A stretch of DNA of 64,000 nt, taken from Amoebophrya sp. A120 (taxonomy: Eukaryota; Sar; Dinophyceae; Syndiniales; Amoebophryaceae). The notes below the pieces were generated by a model. It searched no databases. It was not told where the DNA came from and worked only from the letters and a program-made list of their open reading frames with translations. The stretch is from positions 3,785,556 through 3,849,555 of the forward strand of contig CAJINV010000009.1 in assembly GCA_905178155.1 (NCBI GenBank), read 5' to 3'. Shown here piece by piece: positions 11,004 to 20,700 of this stretch (the stretch's first letter is position 1; each line of letters opens with the position of its first letter). Position numbers and translations under genes: made by a program.

Positions 11004-13337
11004 TTGCTCCGCCTTGTCAGGATGCCCTTAGGTGGTCGTGGGAGTGACGAAAAGGAAGCCGGGCGCAAGCTTCGTGAAGCTTTGACAAGTGGCGCGGCAG
11101 ACAGGGAAGCGCGAGTTAAACACGCATGGCAAGAATACTGGAGTGTGTTCATGTCGAAAAGCGAAAATACTACGGGTGGAACTGGTTTCGACACAACAAG
11201 CAACAAAGAAGTGTTGAAAAACAAACTTTTAAATGAAGTACTCGATCGACAGAAGTTACCAGACTCTGTCAGACAGCGTCTGACGGAATTCATGGGCGCA
11301 ACATCCGGCGGGGGCAGCATTGTGAAATTTCTTTTTTCAACTCAGCCTCGACGCCCTGACGAGAGTCAGACACCCTCAAAAGGAAGACGTGCAGTACCGA
11401 CGCAGCAAGTCACGAACACGAATGCAAATCCTCCCGACACGCCAGACTATGGAGGTCTCTACACCCCGGAATCCTGGATCGAATCGTACCGGCAATTGTG
11501 CATTGCGAAAAACCTCGAGACGTTAATCTCAGAGATGATGAACAATACGTATTACAAGTCAATAATCGGGCTCGGGGGAAAAAAAGCCTTCCAAGGGACA
11601 CGGGGGAAGAACTTGTTCAGCAAGAATGGCACAGATCTCAGAGACGCACTGGCTGGCAAAATCGGTGTCGCGAATGCAGCTCCTGGCTTTGCAGTCAAAG
11701 GGGTGACAACGTCTCCTGAAGCTATCGCGGCAGACCAGCATGTAATCGACCACGACGACGAGAGCCTCAACTGGCTTATTAAGTCGGGATTCGCAACAAG
11801 TAACGACGGAAATGAAAACGCTTTGTTCGATGCCGTTGCGAATGCAGGAGATCGCTTGCTCGGCATCGCGCGTGCGTCGGAGCGTGATCTCGTCAACTAC
11901 AACGACAAACTGATAAGAAAGCAGATCGTGAACAAGATCATCGAGCAGGGCAGCAACATGAAGATCAGCTCAAGCCAGCAGCGCGGCAGCAACCGAGACC
12001 AATTGGAGGCGACGATTTCTCATCATATCTCTGAGCACATAAAGGGGTACGCCGTGAAATTCTCCGACAACGCGCGCGATCGATGGCGCCGCCATCAACG
12101 TGCCCACAATGATGGTGGGAATGTCTTCGTTCACTTCAAAACTCTGCTGGAACTTCCTTTTCCTTCATATAATTCCTCGACTAGTAGACTTTCAACGGAG
12201 GCTGCGAAGTTCGTTTATGGTGCACTGAATAAGAAATTCCAAACGAACAAAAAAGTCACGCGAGTTCTCTTCTTGGAAGCAGCACCAGACGACAACAAGG
12301 TGGCGTCCATCGATCCTGACATGCTGAAAAGACACTTGCGCAACACACAGGCGATGTACGAGTACGAGGACCACGAGAAGTGGCGCAAGCAGAAGCTACT
12401 TGAAGAAGAACAAGCAGAAATAAAACGGCGCAAGCAAGAAAAACAAGCAGAAAGAAATCGGCGCGAGCAGAAGCTACGTGAAGAAGAAGAAGCAGAAATA
12501 AAACGGCTACGTGAAGAAGAAGAAGCAGAAGAACAAGCAGAAATAAAACGGCGTCGGCAAGCAGAAATAGAACGGCTACGTGAAATAAGACCAAAACGGC
12601 TACGTGATGAAGAAGAACAAGCAAAACAAATAAAACGGAGTAGACAAGCACGAGGACGAGGGCCAAGGACGGTTCAAGGACACTCGACAGCTCTTCAAAT
12701 TACCGGCTCTGAGCAAGCCGGCGCAGAACACGCACTTATGCTGAAGCCCGCGCAAGGCTTTCAAGCTTATTTGGAGTATGCGAAGCAAAGCGTCGAGCTT
12801 CCTATCGGTCTTGTGTGCGTCGCTCTTCTCGCCTTTGTTCTGTACCGTTGGACCCCATGTGTTCGCCGCCGTTTCTCCCAATTATTACCGGCTAAACCGC
12901 GGGCAACGACGAAGAGCACCTGCTGTGCCTGCGGCCGTGATGGGGAGGACAAGACGGGAAACACGGAAGACGAAGTTCAAGATGAATTCAAGGCTACAAC
13001 TGCGGGTAGAAAATCTAGAAAGAAACGAAACGAGAGAAAGAAGCACCTCCAACGCCGCGTGCAATCGGGCAACGAAGACGATTGCAAAAGTGTGCCAGCA
13101 CGCGACCAAGCACTACTTCCACTTCACATCGGAAAAAAGAAGGCCAAAAAACCGTTCGTGATTGTGTCCTTTCCCGAGGACTTGTGCGAAAACCAATTGG
13201 GCGACCACGCTGCGGAGCCAGTACAACCTGCGTCGTTCGCCAGGACGGAAGCAGACCACGAAAACCACACCGGCAGCACAGGGCAGCAGGCTAATGGCTG
13301 TAATCCCGCGGCTGGGGTCAGGATCATTTCAAATTGA
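11004..13337 (+). CDS. Intronless single-TM protein with a charged repeat region
   Basis: One uninterrupted frame of 777 codons from ATG 11004 (ATG 11022 is an alternative). Residues 1-440 look globular and mixed in composition. About 449-550 is a Glu/Arg/Lys-rich helix made of imperfect repeats (EEEQAEIKRRKQ, LREEEEAEIKR). About 598-616 is one membrane helix (LPIGLVCVALLAFVLYRW), followed by a Cys-containing juxtamembrane stretch (STCCACGRDG) and a very basic tail. There is no N-terminal signal peptide. It is the only long gene here with neither introner nor intron, and it lies between two diverged direct repeats. That could mean recent retro-insertion or simple chance. No family is recognised. 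Confidence 0.8.
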   Translation: MLRLVRMPLGGRGSDEKEAGRKLREALTSGAADREARVKHAWQEYWSVFMSKSENTTGGTGFDTTSNKEVLKNKLLNEVLDRQKLPDSVRQRLTEFMGATSGGGSIVKFLFSTQPRRPDESQTPSKGRRAVPTQQVTNTNANPPDTPDYGGLYTPESWIESYRQLCIAKNLETLISEMMNNTYYKSIIGLGGKKAFQGTRGKNLFSKNGTDLRDALAGKIGVANAAPGFAVKGVTTSPEAIAADQHVIDHDDESLNWLIKSGFATSNDGNENALFDAVANAGDRLLGIARASERDLVNYNDKLIRKQIVNKIIEQGSNMKISSSQQRGSNRDQLEATISHHISEHIKGYAVKFSDNARDRWRRHQRAHNDGGNVFVHFKTLLELPFPSYNSSTSRLSTEAAKFVYGALNKKFQTNKKVTRVLFLEAAPDDNKVASIDPDMLKRHLRNTQAMYEYEDHEKWRKQKLLEEEQAEIKRRKQEKQAERNRREQKLREEEEAEIKRLREEEEAEEQAEIKRRRQAEIERLREIRPKRLRDEEEQAKQIKRSRQARGRGPRTVQGHSTALQITGSEQAGAEHALMLKPAQGFQAYLEYAKQSVELPIGLVCVALLAFVLYRWTPCVRRRFSQLLPAKPRATTKSTCCACGRDGEDKTGNTEDEVQDEFKATTAGRKSRKKRNERKKHLQRRVQSGNEDDCKSVPARDQALLPLHIGKKKAKKPFVIVSFPEDLCENQLGDHAAEPVQPASFARTEADHENHTGSTGQQANGCNPAAGVRIISN

Positions 13338-13726
13338 CACACGAAACTAGACATAAAGAACTGCATCACGACGGAAGCGTCAGTAGCAAAGTCGCAGTCG
13401 AGCCTTGATGAGTAAAAGGCTTTCAAAGACGAGGCGCGTCACGTAGCGCGCTTGTCTTGTCCTGCATTGATGTCTAGTTATGATCGTGCACTACGACGAG
13501 CAAGTAGGCCCACACTGAGCCTGAGTTTGGCCACGGTTGAAGATGGGAGCCCTGCTCGTTGCGATGCAAGAGTTATTTCATCGTTGAGGTTCGCGAGCAA
13601 TTCGTGTGGTTGTTATGGGTATGGAGAGCAATTGTCTTAAGAATAAGAACCTCACTTGATGCATTCTTGAAGCCTACACGTAGATAAAACATGATCATGA
13701 TACAATGTTGTCGATTCTGTCCCTGA

Positions 13727-14035
13727 CACGGACACGGTGTATTTTGCGTCTGCATAACATCAAAGCTGGCCGTTGTGGACGTGGACGTGGAAAAAGGCCG
13801 AGGACAAGTACCCGAGGCGAAGGAGCCGGCCTACTCGAGGACTGCTTCCGACTGCACGAGTGAAGATGAGTCTTCTGACTCCTGCTCCTCGTCCGCCTCC
13901 CCCGACCACATCACCGACATTGCTTCCGCCGCACCGGACACCGACCAGGAGGATTGGGAAAAGCCGGCGGTGTGTCCTGCTGCTCCTTCGAAGAGGGAAA
14001 CCGAAGAACAAACGCCGCTGCTCCGCAACGAGTAG
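13727..14035 (+). CDS. Possible acidic C-terminal exon
   Basis: Open frame from 13727 to the TAG at 14033-14035 without an ATG near its start. The readable part from GTG 13775 encodes an acidic, Ser/Asp-rich tail ending EEQTPLLRNE, a dileucine-like ending seen in tails of membrane proteins. A CAAAG at 13761-13765 could be an acceptor, but no upstream exon was found. It could be a fragment or a chance frame. Confidence 0.25.
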   Translation, partial: HGHGVFCVCITSKLAVVDVDVEKGRGQVPEAKEPAYSRTASDCTSEDESSDSCSSSASPDHITDIASAAPDTDQEDWEKPAVCPAAPSKRETEEQTPLLRNE

Positions 14036-14811
14036 GAGAAAATTACTGCACAAGAGCAGCAATTCGATGAATGAATACGGAGAATTCATTTTTTTACCAA
14101 GCGGCGATGACGTGTGATGGTGACGTTTTAAATTTCTAGAGTTTCTGTTGGTCAATGGGGAGGTCCTGCTGCGGTGCTGTGCCGGAAAAGGTCCAGGTCT
14201 TTCATTTAAGATCAGCGGAATTGGCATGGCTTCCTCGGCGGTGACCTTCAAGAGGGATGACCACTTTGAAGCGCCCACTCGAGTACGTCTACGTTTCTGT
14301 TATGCTTTTGTACACTAGATTCTCATTCTGTTTTTACTAGTGTTTATGGGTTTCGGGGTTTATCATGTTTAGGGGGGGGTCTTGCTTTTAAGTATTTGAA
14401 ATTTTGTTTTGTCGCTAGCTCTACTACTACTTTCAGTTTTATCCCATAGAGGTTGTTGAATTTTACTTCTTGCCGGAATTTCTCTTTGTTTTCATACCGC
14501 CGAAACAAAAATCGTGCAAACGTGTTGCAGAAGTAATAGCACAAGGGAGAAGTGTAAGAGCCGTGGCTGTGACATCATTGTTTGTGGAAAAATGAAAATC
14601 AAAATGAAAGAGTAGGTAATGAAGTTTGAGTTGCAAGAAGTACAACCACTTTGATGTCCGCGCCAACGCCGCACCGCTCTGCCTCTACCAGCGCACTGGA
14701 GCCAAACGTTCTGTCGTCACTAAATATTTTTTCTTTTCTTGTTTACAACTTTTCAAAAAATCTAAATCTCTGTAAAACCAATTACATATCTCGTGTGTGC
14801 ATTACTATTTC

Positions 14812-15009
14812 CACCTACGAACGAGCATACCATCGGGGAGTTAGCGATTCTCTTCGTGGGGGTGATGTTGTGGGATGGAATCTGTAATGCTATTTTACTA
14901 CTCAGCAAGGTATTGCTCGTTCGGAGTTTTCTAAGAGGATTTTTGATCACGCGCATTACAAGTTTCTGGCGTCCATGTACGAACGAGTGTACCACCGGGG
15001 AGTTAATAA
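14812..15009 (+). repeat. Two direct repeats of about 30 bp
   Basis: TACGAACGAGCATACCATCG followed by GGGAGTTA near 14815 recurs near 14980 with three or four substitutions, 167 bp apart. Both are preceded by a GCATTAC context. This is probably a local duplication. Confidence 0.5.
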
Positions 15010-15194
15010 CTCTGAATTTTAAAGTCCTGAAATTGGTCGGATCTTACCGAGGGAACGATGCTCAGAATATGAAGTTTATCGATGTCGACTATCAGACCTG
15101 AGAAAACGCCTACACTATTACACAGAAAATAAAAAACACAAAAAAAAAAACCGTACCTTTCTAATAGTGCAGTTTCTCTTTCTCTTTAAAGCAA

Positions 15195-15240
15195 GGTAAA
15201 AGTCAAACTATCTGAGTTTGGCTTTCTTTTTTCTTTTACC
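15195..15240 (+). repeat. A/T-rich hairpin
   Basis: GGTAAAAGTCAAACT is followed after a five-base loop by AGTTTGGCTTT and then a T-tract ending TTTTACC, so the arms can pair with a few mismatches. It follows a poly-A/T stretch. The function is unknown. Confidence 0.35.
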
Positions 15241-15677
15241 TTTCTTTTTCTCAGTTGAGAGCTTTGCTAGTCCGCAACACGATGGTGTGCTGATGAGAGG
15301 CGAGTGACGTGGTCGTGTTTTGTCTCTCTTGGTAACTCCGTTGTTGTAGTTCTCACGATGCTATCACGCGATTGCTTGGTTTAATGTTTTACCTGATTTC
15401 CATTTTAGATTTATTCTCGGGTGGACCTCTACTTTTACGGATCCATCAAGCTCGCCTTGTCCCCACGCTAGGGCGTAAAAACGCACCAGTCAATAGATAC
15501 AAAAAACCGCAAAAGTGCTGACCTTCCAGGATCTTGCACGCACTGCCTGGTCCCCACGTAAAACTACAGTTTAGCTCAAAAAAGTTGTTGCTCTTCCTTT
15601 CCGTAAAAAAAAATCGAATAGATCTTTATCGAAGCCAAAGACCAAAGTTTTAGTTCTGTTTTAGCTCCCCCAGTTCC

Positions 15678-15766
15678 GCTCTTCGGAGCAAAAATGTTTC
15701 AAACCTTTCCAGCGTAGCTCCTCGGAGCATAGTTTTATAGCCCACTCCAGCTCAGCTCCTCGGAGC
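15678..15766 (+). repeat. Three evenly spaced tetraloop hairpins
   Basis: GCTCTTCGGAGC (15678-15689), GCTCCTCGGAGC (15717-15728) and GCTCCTCGGAGC (15755-15766) lie 38-39 bp apart. As RNA the first is a cUUCGg tetraloop stem and the others have CUCG loops. Flanking GTTTTAG/CAGTTTTAG motifs also recur. No known RNA family was recognised. Confidence 0.5.
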
Positions 15767-16734
15767 GTCAGTTTTAGTTTCTTTAGTTTTAGTCTGCAAA
15801 AAGTTTAAGCGTTAGTTATCTCTCTCTCAGTTCCTGCATTGAAACTTCTGACAGACGCAAAACTGTTTTATGGCCGACGTGGTGGTTAGGATTGCCTGAC
15901 TGCTGCGTTGAGCCCGGCACGCTTGCTATGTACTCTACAAACCCGCCTCTACTATAGCAGTAAGCGTGGTCAAGCTTAGCTCATGAAAGCACTCGCCGGA
16001 GCTCTTACAGCCCCGAGTACGCCCCACTCCAACGGCTCCAACGGCTGCGCCACGTGCGCCGACACCTCTGATCTGATCTGATTTCAATGACTTTCATAAA
16101 CACACCTTGACCTACTTTATTTATTTTTCTCACTTTCTCCGTTGAAAATAAAGAGCGCGCCTATCCACCTGGCAGCAACTTTTATTGATTTTCGCATGAC
16201 TACTTTAAGTTTAACATCAAATTGTTTTGACATATTTTGTAGCACACGTAACACATCTGTCTCTCCTGGCTTGACACTCGCTCGTATTGATTTTTCGCAC
16301 TCTTACCATCACGCACTGCAAGTATCTTTATTTAAGTGATTTCTTCCCCCATGGCAGCACATGCACGTCGGAGTAAAGATCCCTTTCATCGTCCAGGAGG
16401 TACAGGACAAACAACGAAGAACAAGAAGAAGTCGAGTATCATGTTGCTGGTGTCCATGATACTTCCTCTAGATGTAGAGGAATGAAACATCGAGGATGAT
16501 TTGGGTTCACACTTTGTGGACGGAGTCGTCGCCGGTTCACGTCGCTATTCGTTACATTGTCGACAACTGTAGAAGTCCCAGCCCCTGTCGCACGACAGTG
16601 GACTTCGAGAACAAGAAACAAGATAACGGAAAGCGAGGGAGCGCGCGCGGCGAAGTCCATCTTTTTTTCTCTAGGAGAGGCACTTTAATATCAATACTTC
16701 ACAACACCCGGGTGCCACTCACGCACCTAGAAGT

Positions 16735-17045
16735 CAAGAACCATATTACTCGCCACAGCCTTTCGCTCGCGGCTTGTGTGATCAATAAAGTAAAATAAAA
16801 AATGCGAAAGGGACCACCACATGGAGTAGAATTATGGCCTTGAAAAAACTCGACGTTGCTTTTTGTTGCTGTCAAGAAAATAAAACGACCAGCTCCAGTG
16901 CGGTGTGCTTAGCTCCGACACGACTCAAGCACTGCGCAACACGTGTCGTTGTTCTGCCAGAAAGCCATGGAAAGCGTACAACTGCTGTGTTCTCGTTTTC
17001 TCTTCTCGTTCCTGAGGGTATTTCGGAAAGCGAAAGGCGCATTCG
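16735..17045 (+). repeat. Diverged direct repeat, copy 2
   Basis: Same-orientation partner of 9440-9745 about 7.3 kb away, on the far side of the intronless 777-codon gene. The order of shared blocks is preserved. The two copies could be old LTR-like ends or remnants of a dispersed family; reverse transcriptase or integrase motifs were not seen between them. Confidence 0.6.
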
Positions 17046-17755
17046 ATATTCGAATCCATTGTGGACGCGAATTCTCACTCACCTCTACCGCTTTCTTCCG
17101 AAGATTTTTCCGTCAACTTGAACTTTTGCTTTTTGATTTTGCAGTGACATCTTCCCAGCATGCTGTGCCGGTTAGTAAGATGGAAAAAAGCTCGATAAGG
17201 AAGTGGAAGAGAAACTACAGATATCTTCGAGCAGCGCAATGAAGATCTGATCTCGTGCGTGTGAAAATTTGATCACAGTACTTTACCAGATATTTCTCGC
17301 AGATCTTCTTTTTGTCAAAAGAGAAAGACGATGTCCTTCGTATTGTATCTGGTATAACGTCCTGGCGGTATTCGAGGTGCTTTTATTTTGTCGTTCATTT
17401 TTCACGAAATATCAGGACCCAAGAGATCACGAATGTCGACGAAATATTGGAATTTCTAGTAGTCCCCATATTTGCTAGCGCTAGGTTTAAAATGCGTTTT
17501 GATCATCAGTCACTACAACGCGCTCCTTGTACTGATAAGGAAGTAGTTGCCATAGAAGTTGGGGGAAGGAGCACGCGATGTATTTGCTTGTGTCAGTAAC
17601 GTAGCTACGAGCGCGACAAGCTCGGCGAATCCAGTCTTGCAATTGTTCACATTTTGATTTGTAAGAGGTACTTGTTCTTCGTGTCAGTCGAGCTTAGATC
17701 GGAAGCCACGCATCAACATCCGCATTCGCATCGGCCAAGAAGTCTTACTCTAATC

Positions 17756-20700
17756 ATGCGAACCGCCAGCATGCAGCGCAGTGTGCAACAAGCCTCCCTT
17801 TGTGCCATGAAGCGCGCAACAGCTCGGGCAACGGCCGCCAGCCGGGGATTCGGGAGCAGCAGCATGGCTGCTAGCATGAGAAGTTCCGCAGGAGGTCGAA
17901 GTAAAATAGCGGCAAACAAAGAAGGCTCCACGGGCTTGAGTATTCGCCCGTCGGCTTTTAGCGGGAGCAAAGCGCCGAGCTTGCCTGCGACAACCCCTAC
18001 ACGGAGTAGTTGTGCTACGCAAGAGATTTGCGTTGGACCAATAGCAACAGAAACCGCAGCAGGAGGTCTTTGGCAGCCAGGTAACCAACATCAACAACGA
18101 TGTTTTGTCACCAGCAGCTCAACAAAAACCTGTTCTTCTTCCACATCGCAGTCCCATCTGGGTACTAGTAAAATTTCTCGCAACGGCGCCCTAAGAGAAC
18201 TGCATCAAACAGTTGCGCCCACCAGCAGCGGCGATATGAACCTGCTGCTTGGCGCAAGATCAACAGTATTTCCGTTCGCCACGGATGCACGAGCGCCAGG
18301 TGTTGTGACTCGCTCATCAGCAAACAGACGGCACTTCAGCTCGAGCAGTTCCTTCATGCGGCGGGTGCTCGACCAGGTGCAAAAGGACTTGGAAAAATCG
18401 GAAGAATATCAGAAAGCAAAAAAGGACTTTCAAGACCAGGGCGGAGAGGAAAGTGCGGAAAAGTTGAGGGTAAGTACTTTTCTTTGCATTTGCTTGAGTT
18501 TTATTTGACACATGTAAGATATTCGTCGTCGCTTGTGCAGTCGAAGCATGAAGAACTTAGTTGTCGCCGGCGTCGACCACTACTACCCATGTATTACAAA
18601 CGGCCATCTCTGTTAACGCAATCTGGGGGAAAATCTTCCAAGAACCTTCCGAAATGTTTCCAGCGCCCCAACTTTTCAGGGCGTCAGTAGATTGCAAACT
18701 GAAGGGCGCCCCATTGCGCTTGTGGTGGCCTGGGCCGCATCTATATTAGGGCGGTGAATAATCTGACGCACAGCATTCCGCCGGGCTCAATTTTTGAGCC
18801 GCATGGCACGGCGAACCACGCAAAGCGCCTGCCATTGCCGGGCGCTGTCTTTTCTTCAGGCGCCGCGCGCTATCGGTTCGCCTGATTGGTATGCAGTGAG
18901 GCCAGGACCGTTCTAGCCTGGCGGCCCTTCTGCCAGGCATCACGCATCCATGCCGGCCGGCAGTTTTCAAGCGGCGGCCGGAAATGCAAAATGTTTCCGC
19001 CTCTCAAGCGATCGGGGCCTCAAATGCAAACCGGCGCAGTAGCGTGCTAGCGATTGCCAGCCGATGAAATGACGCAAGGGGGCCTGCCGGCAAAAGAGGG
19101 GCCCTCCCCTCTGACGCGCCCAGCGCCTTGACTTCTAGCGATTCGCTCCGGCTGCCCAAAAAGGCGCGGCAGAAAAGCGGTAGCACGAAAACGACACCGA
19201 GTCCGCATGGTGGTGGCTTGATTTTGCCCCATGTTGGTTCGGGCCTTGCAAAAGGCGCCACCAACCGGCCGCCGACCTCATAGGCGCGCGGGCCGATAGG
19301 CTCAAGGGCAGGGGCCGCGTTTTTATTGGCAAAAAACAAAAGAAGCGCGCCCCGCCAAAGAGCTTAAGTGGGCCCGCGTGTTAATTATGCCTTCGGGCCG
19401 ACCCCGGACGCCCACATGGATGGCTTGCTCCAGCGGAGGCCCAGGCGGGCCAGCATAGCACGCGGCGAAGGCCTTCCGTTTCGAGCCCAAGTGGCCTGCT
19501 GCTCGCGGCCGTTATTGCCACCGGCCCCCGTCCCGTCGTGCATAACATTAGGCACGGTGGCACGGTGGCCATAGAAGTTGCGTCGCTTTTTGGCTTCAAG
19601 CCAGCAAAACGCCTGCGGCCTTACTTCCGCCTTTTCTGGGCGCGGCATGTCTTGGTGAGGGGGGCGGCGCCCTTCTGGCCATGCCATCAGGGCAACCAGA
19701 GGAAAGCGAGGCGGCGAACCCGTCTCCTTGGGGCCCTGGCCAGGTGGGCCCGCCGGCGGCCAGGCGCCGCGCGCGACAGATTGCGTGCCGGCTGCCGGGC
19801 GAAACAAACGGCGCGGCGCCTTTGAATAAGAAAAAGCGCACGGGAGTGATGTGCCTCGGAATGGCCCCGAAATCCTTCCGAAATGCTTCCAGCGAGTTGC
19901 AAAAAAGTGGCGGCCTTTTTCAATGAAAAAATAGCAAAAAAGTGGTGAGCCCGAAACAGGCTTAGTGGAAGGATTTCGGAAGGATTCCGGAAACATTTGG
20001 CGCCTTACAAATTCACTTTTCAAGAAATTTTTTTTTTTGTGGTCTGCCACTTGCTCGGGGCGGTCGATCTATCATAGCACCGGCGGAAGGATTTCGGAAG
20101 GATTTGGGAAGGATTTCGGAAGGGCTTCCGGGACCTTCTGGAAGGATTTGGGAAGGATTTCGGAAGGATTTCGGAAGGATTTCGAAAGGATTTCCGGGGC
20201 CTTCCCGGAAGGCCTTCGGGAAGGCCTTTCAGCGGGATTCCTCCTTCTGTGGCACTCCCCCGGGCCCGAAAACCAGCTGGCGAGGTGCCGCAGGGGCCGC
20301 CCCGCGCGCAGCTTGCCTGCGCCTGCCGGCCGCATTCCCTAGGGTAGGGCCGCTGGCCGCTTGCGCGGCGGGCAGTTTCGGTGGCCCGGTAGCCCCTTGC
20401 GGGTTTTTTGTATGTAGCGCGCCCACGGACGTTCCGGCCTTGCGGGTTTTTTTTGCAAGGTATTTTGCAAAATGCCCGGCAGGCTTCAGGCGGTCGGTAG
20501 TGTTTTTTCCGTCACATAAAAAGCATATGCCCACTGACTTATCAAGCAGCCGGGGCGTTGATAGCAACCAACCAAGCCCAGTGGTATTCGTATTCTATGC
20601 ATCGGCTGGCGCTTGATAAAACGACTCGCGGGGGCTGGCAAAGGGGGCGCCCGTTCGAGGCGCCCACCGCCTTCCTTGGTTTCTGCCGATTTTGGGCGCC

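Larger units (their letters stand above)
14038..17755. other. Long intergenic region with small repeats
   Basis: No gene is supported. It holds a pair of tandem-like 30-bp repeats (14812, 14979), an A/T hairpin near 15195-15240, three GCTC-YTCG-GAGC hairpins at 15678-15766 and the second dispersed repeat copy at 16735-17045. Confidence 0.5.

Noticed and set aside
20090-20210. CRISPR-like array at the GGAAGGATTT repeats
   Set aside because: Units are contiguous with no unique spacers, and this is a eukaryotic nuclear sequence.
19385-20616. Long open frames in the GC-rich TIM44 intron element
   Set aside because: Overlapping frames on both strands with Arg/Ala/Pro-rich composition and no recognisable domain.
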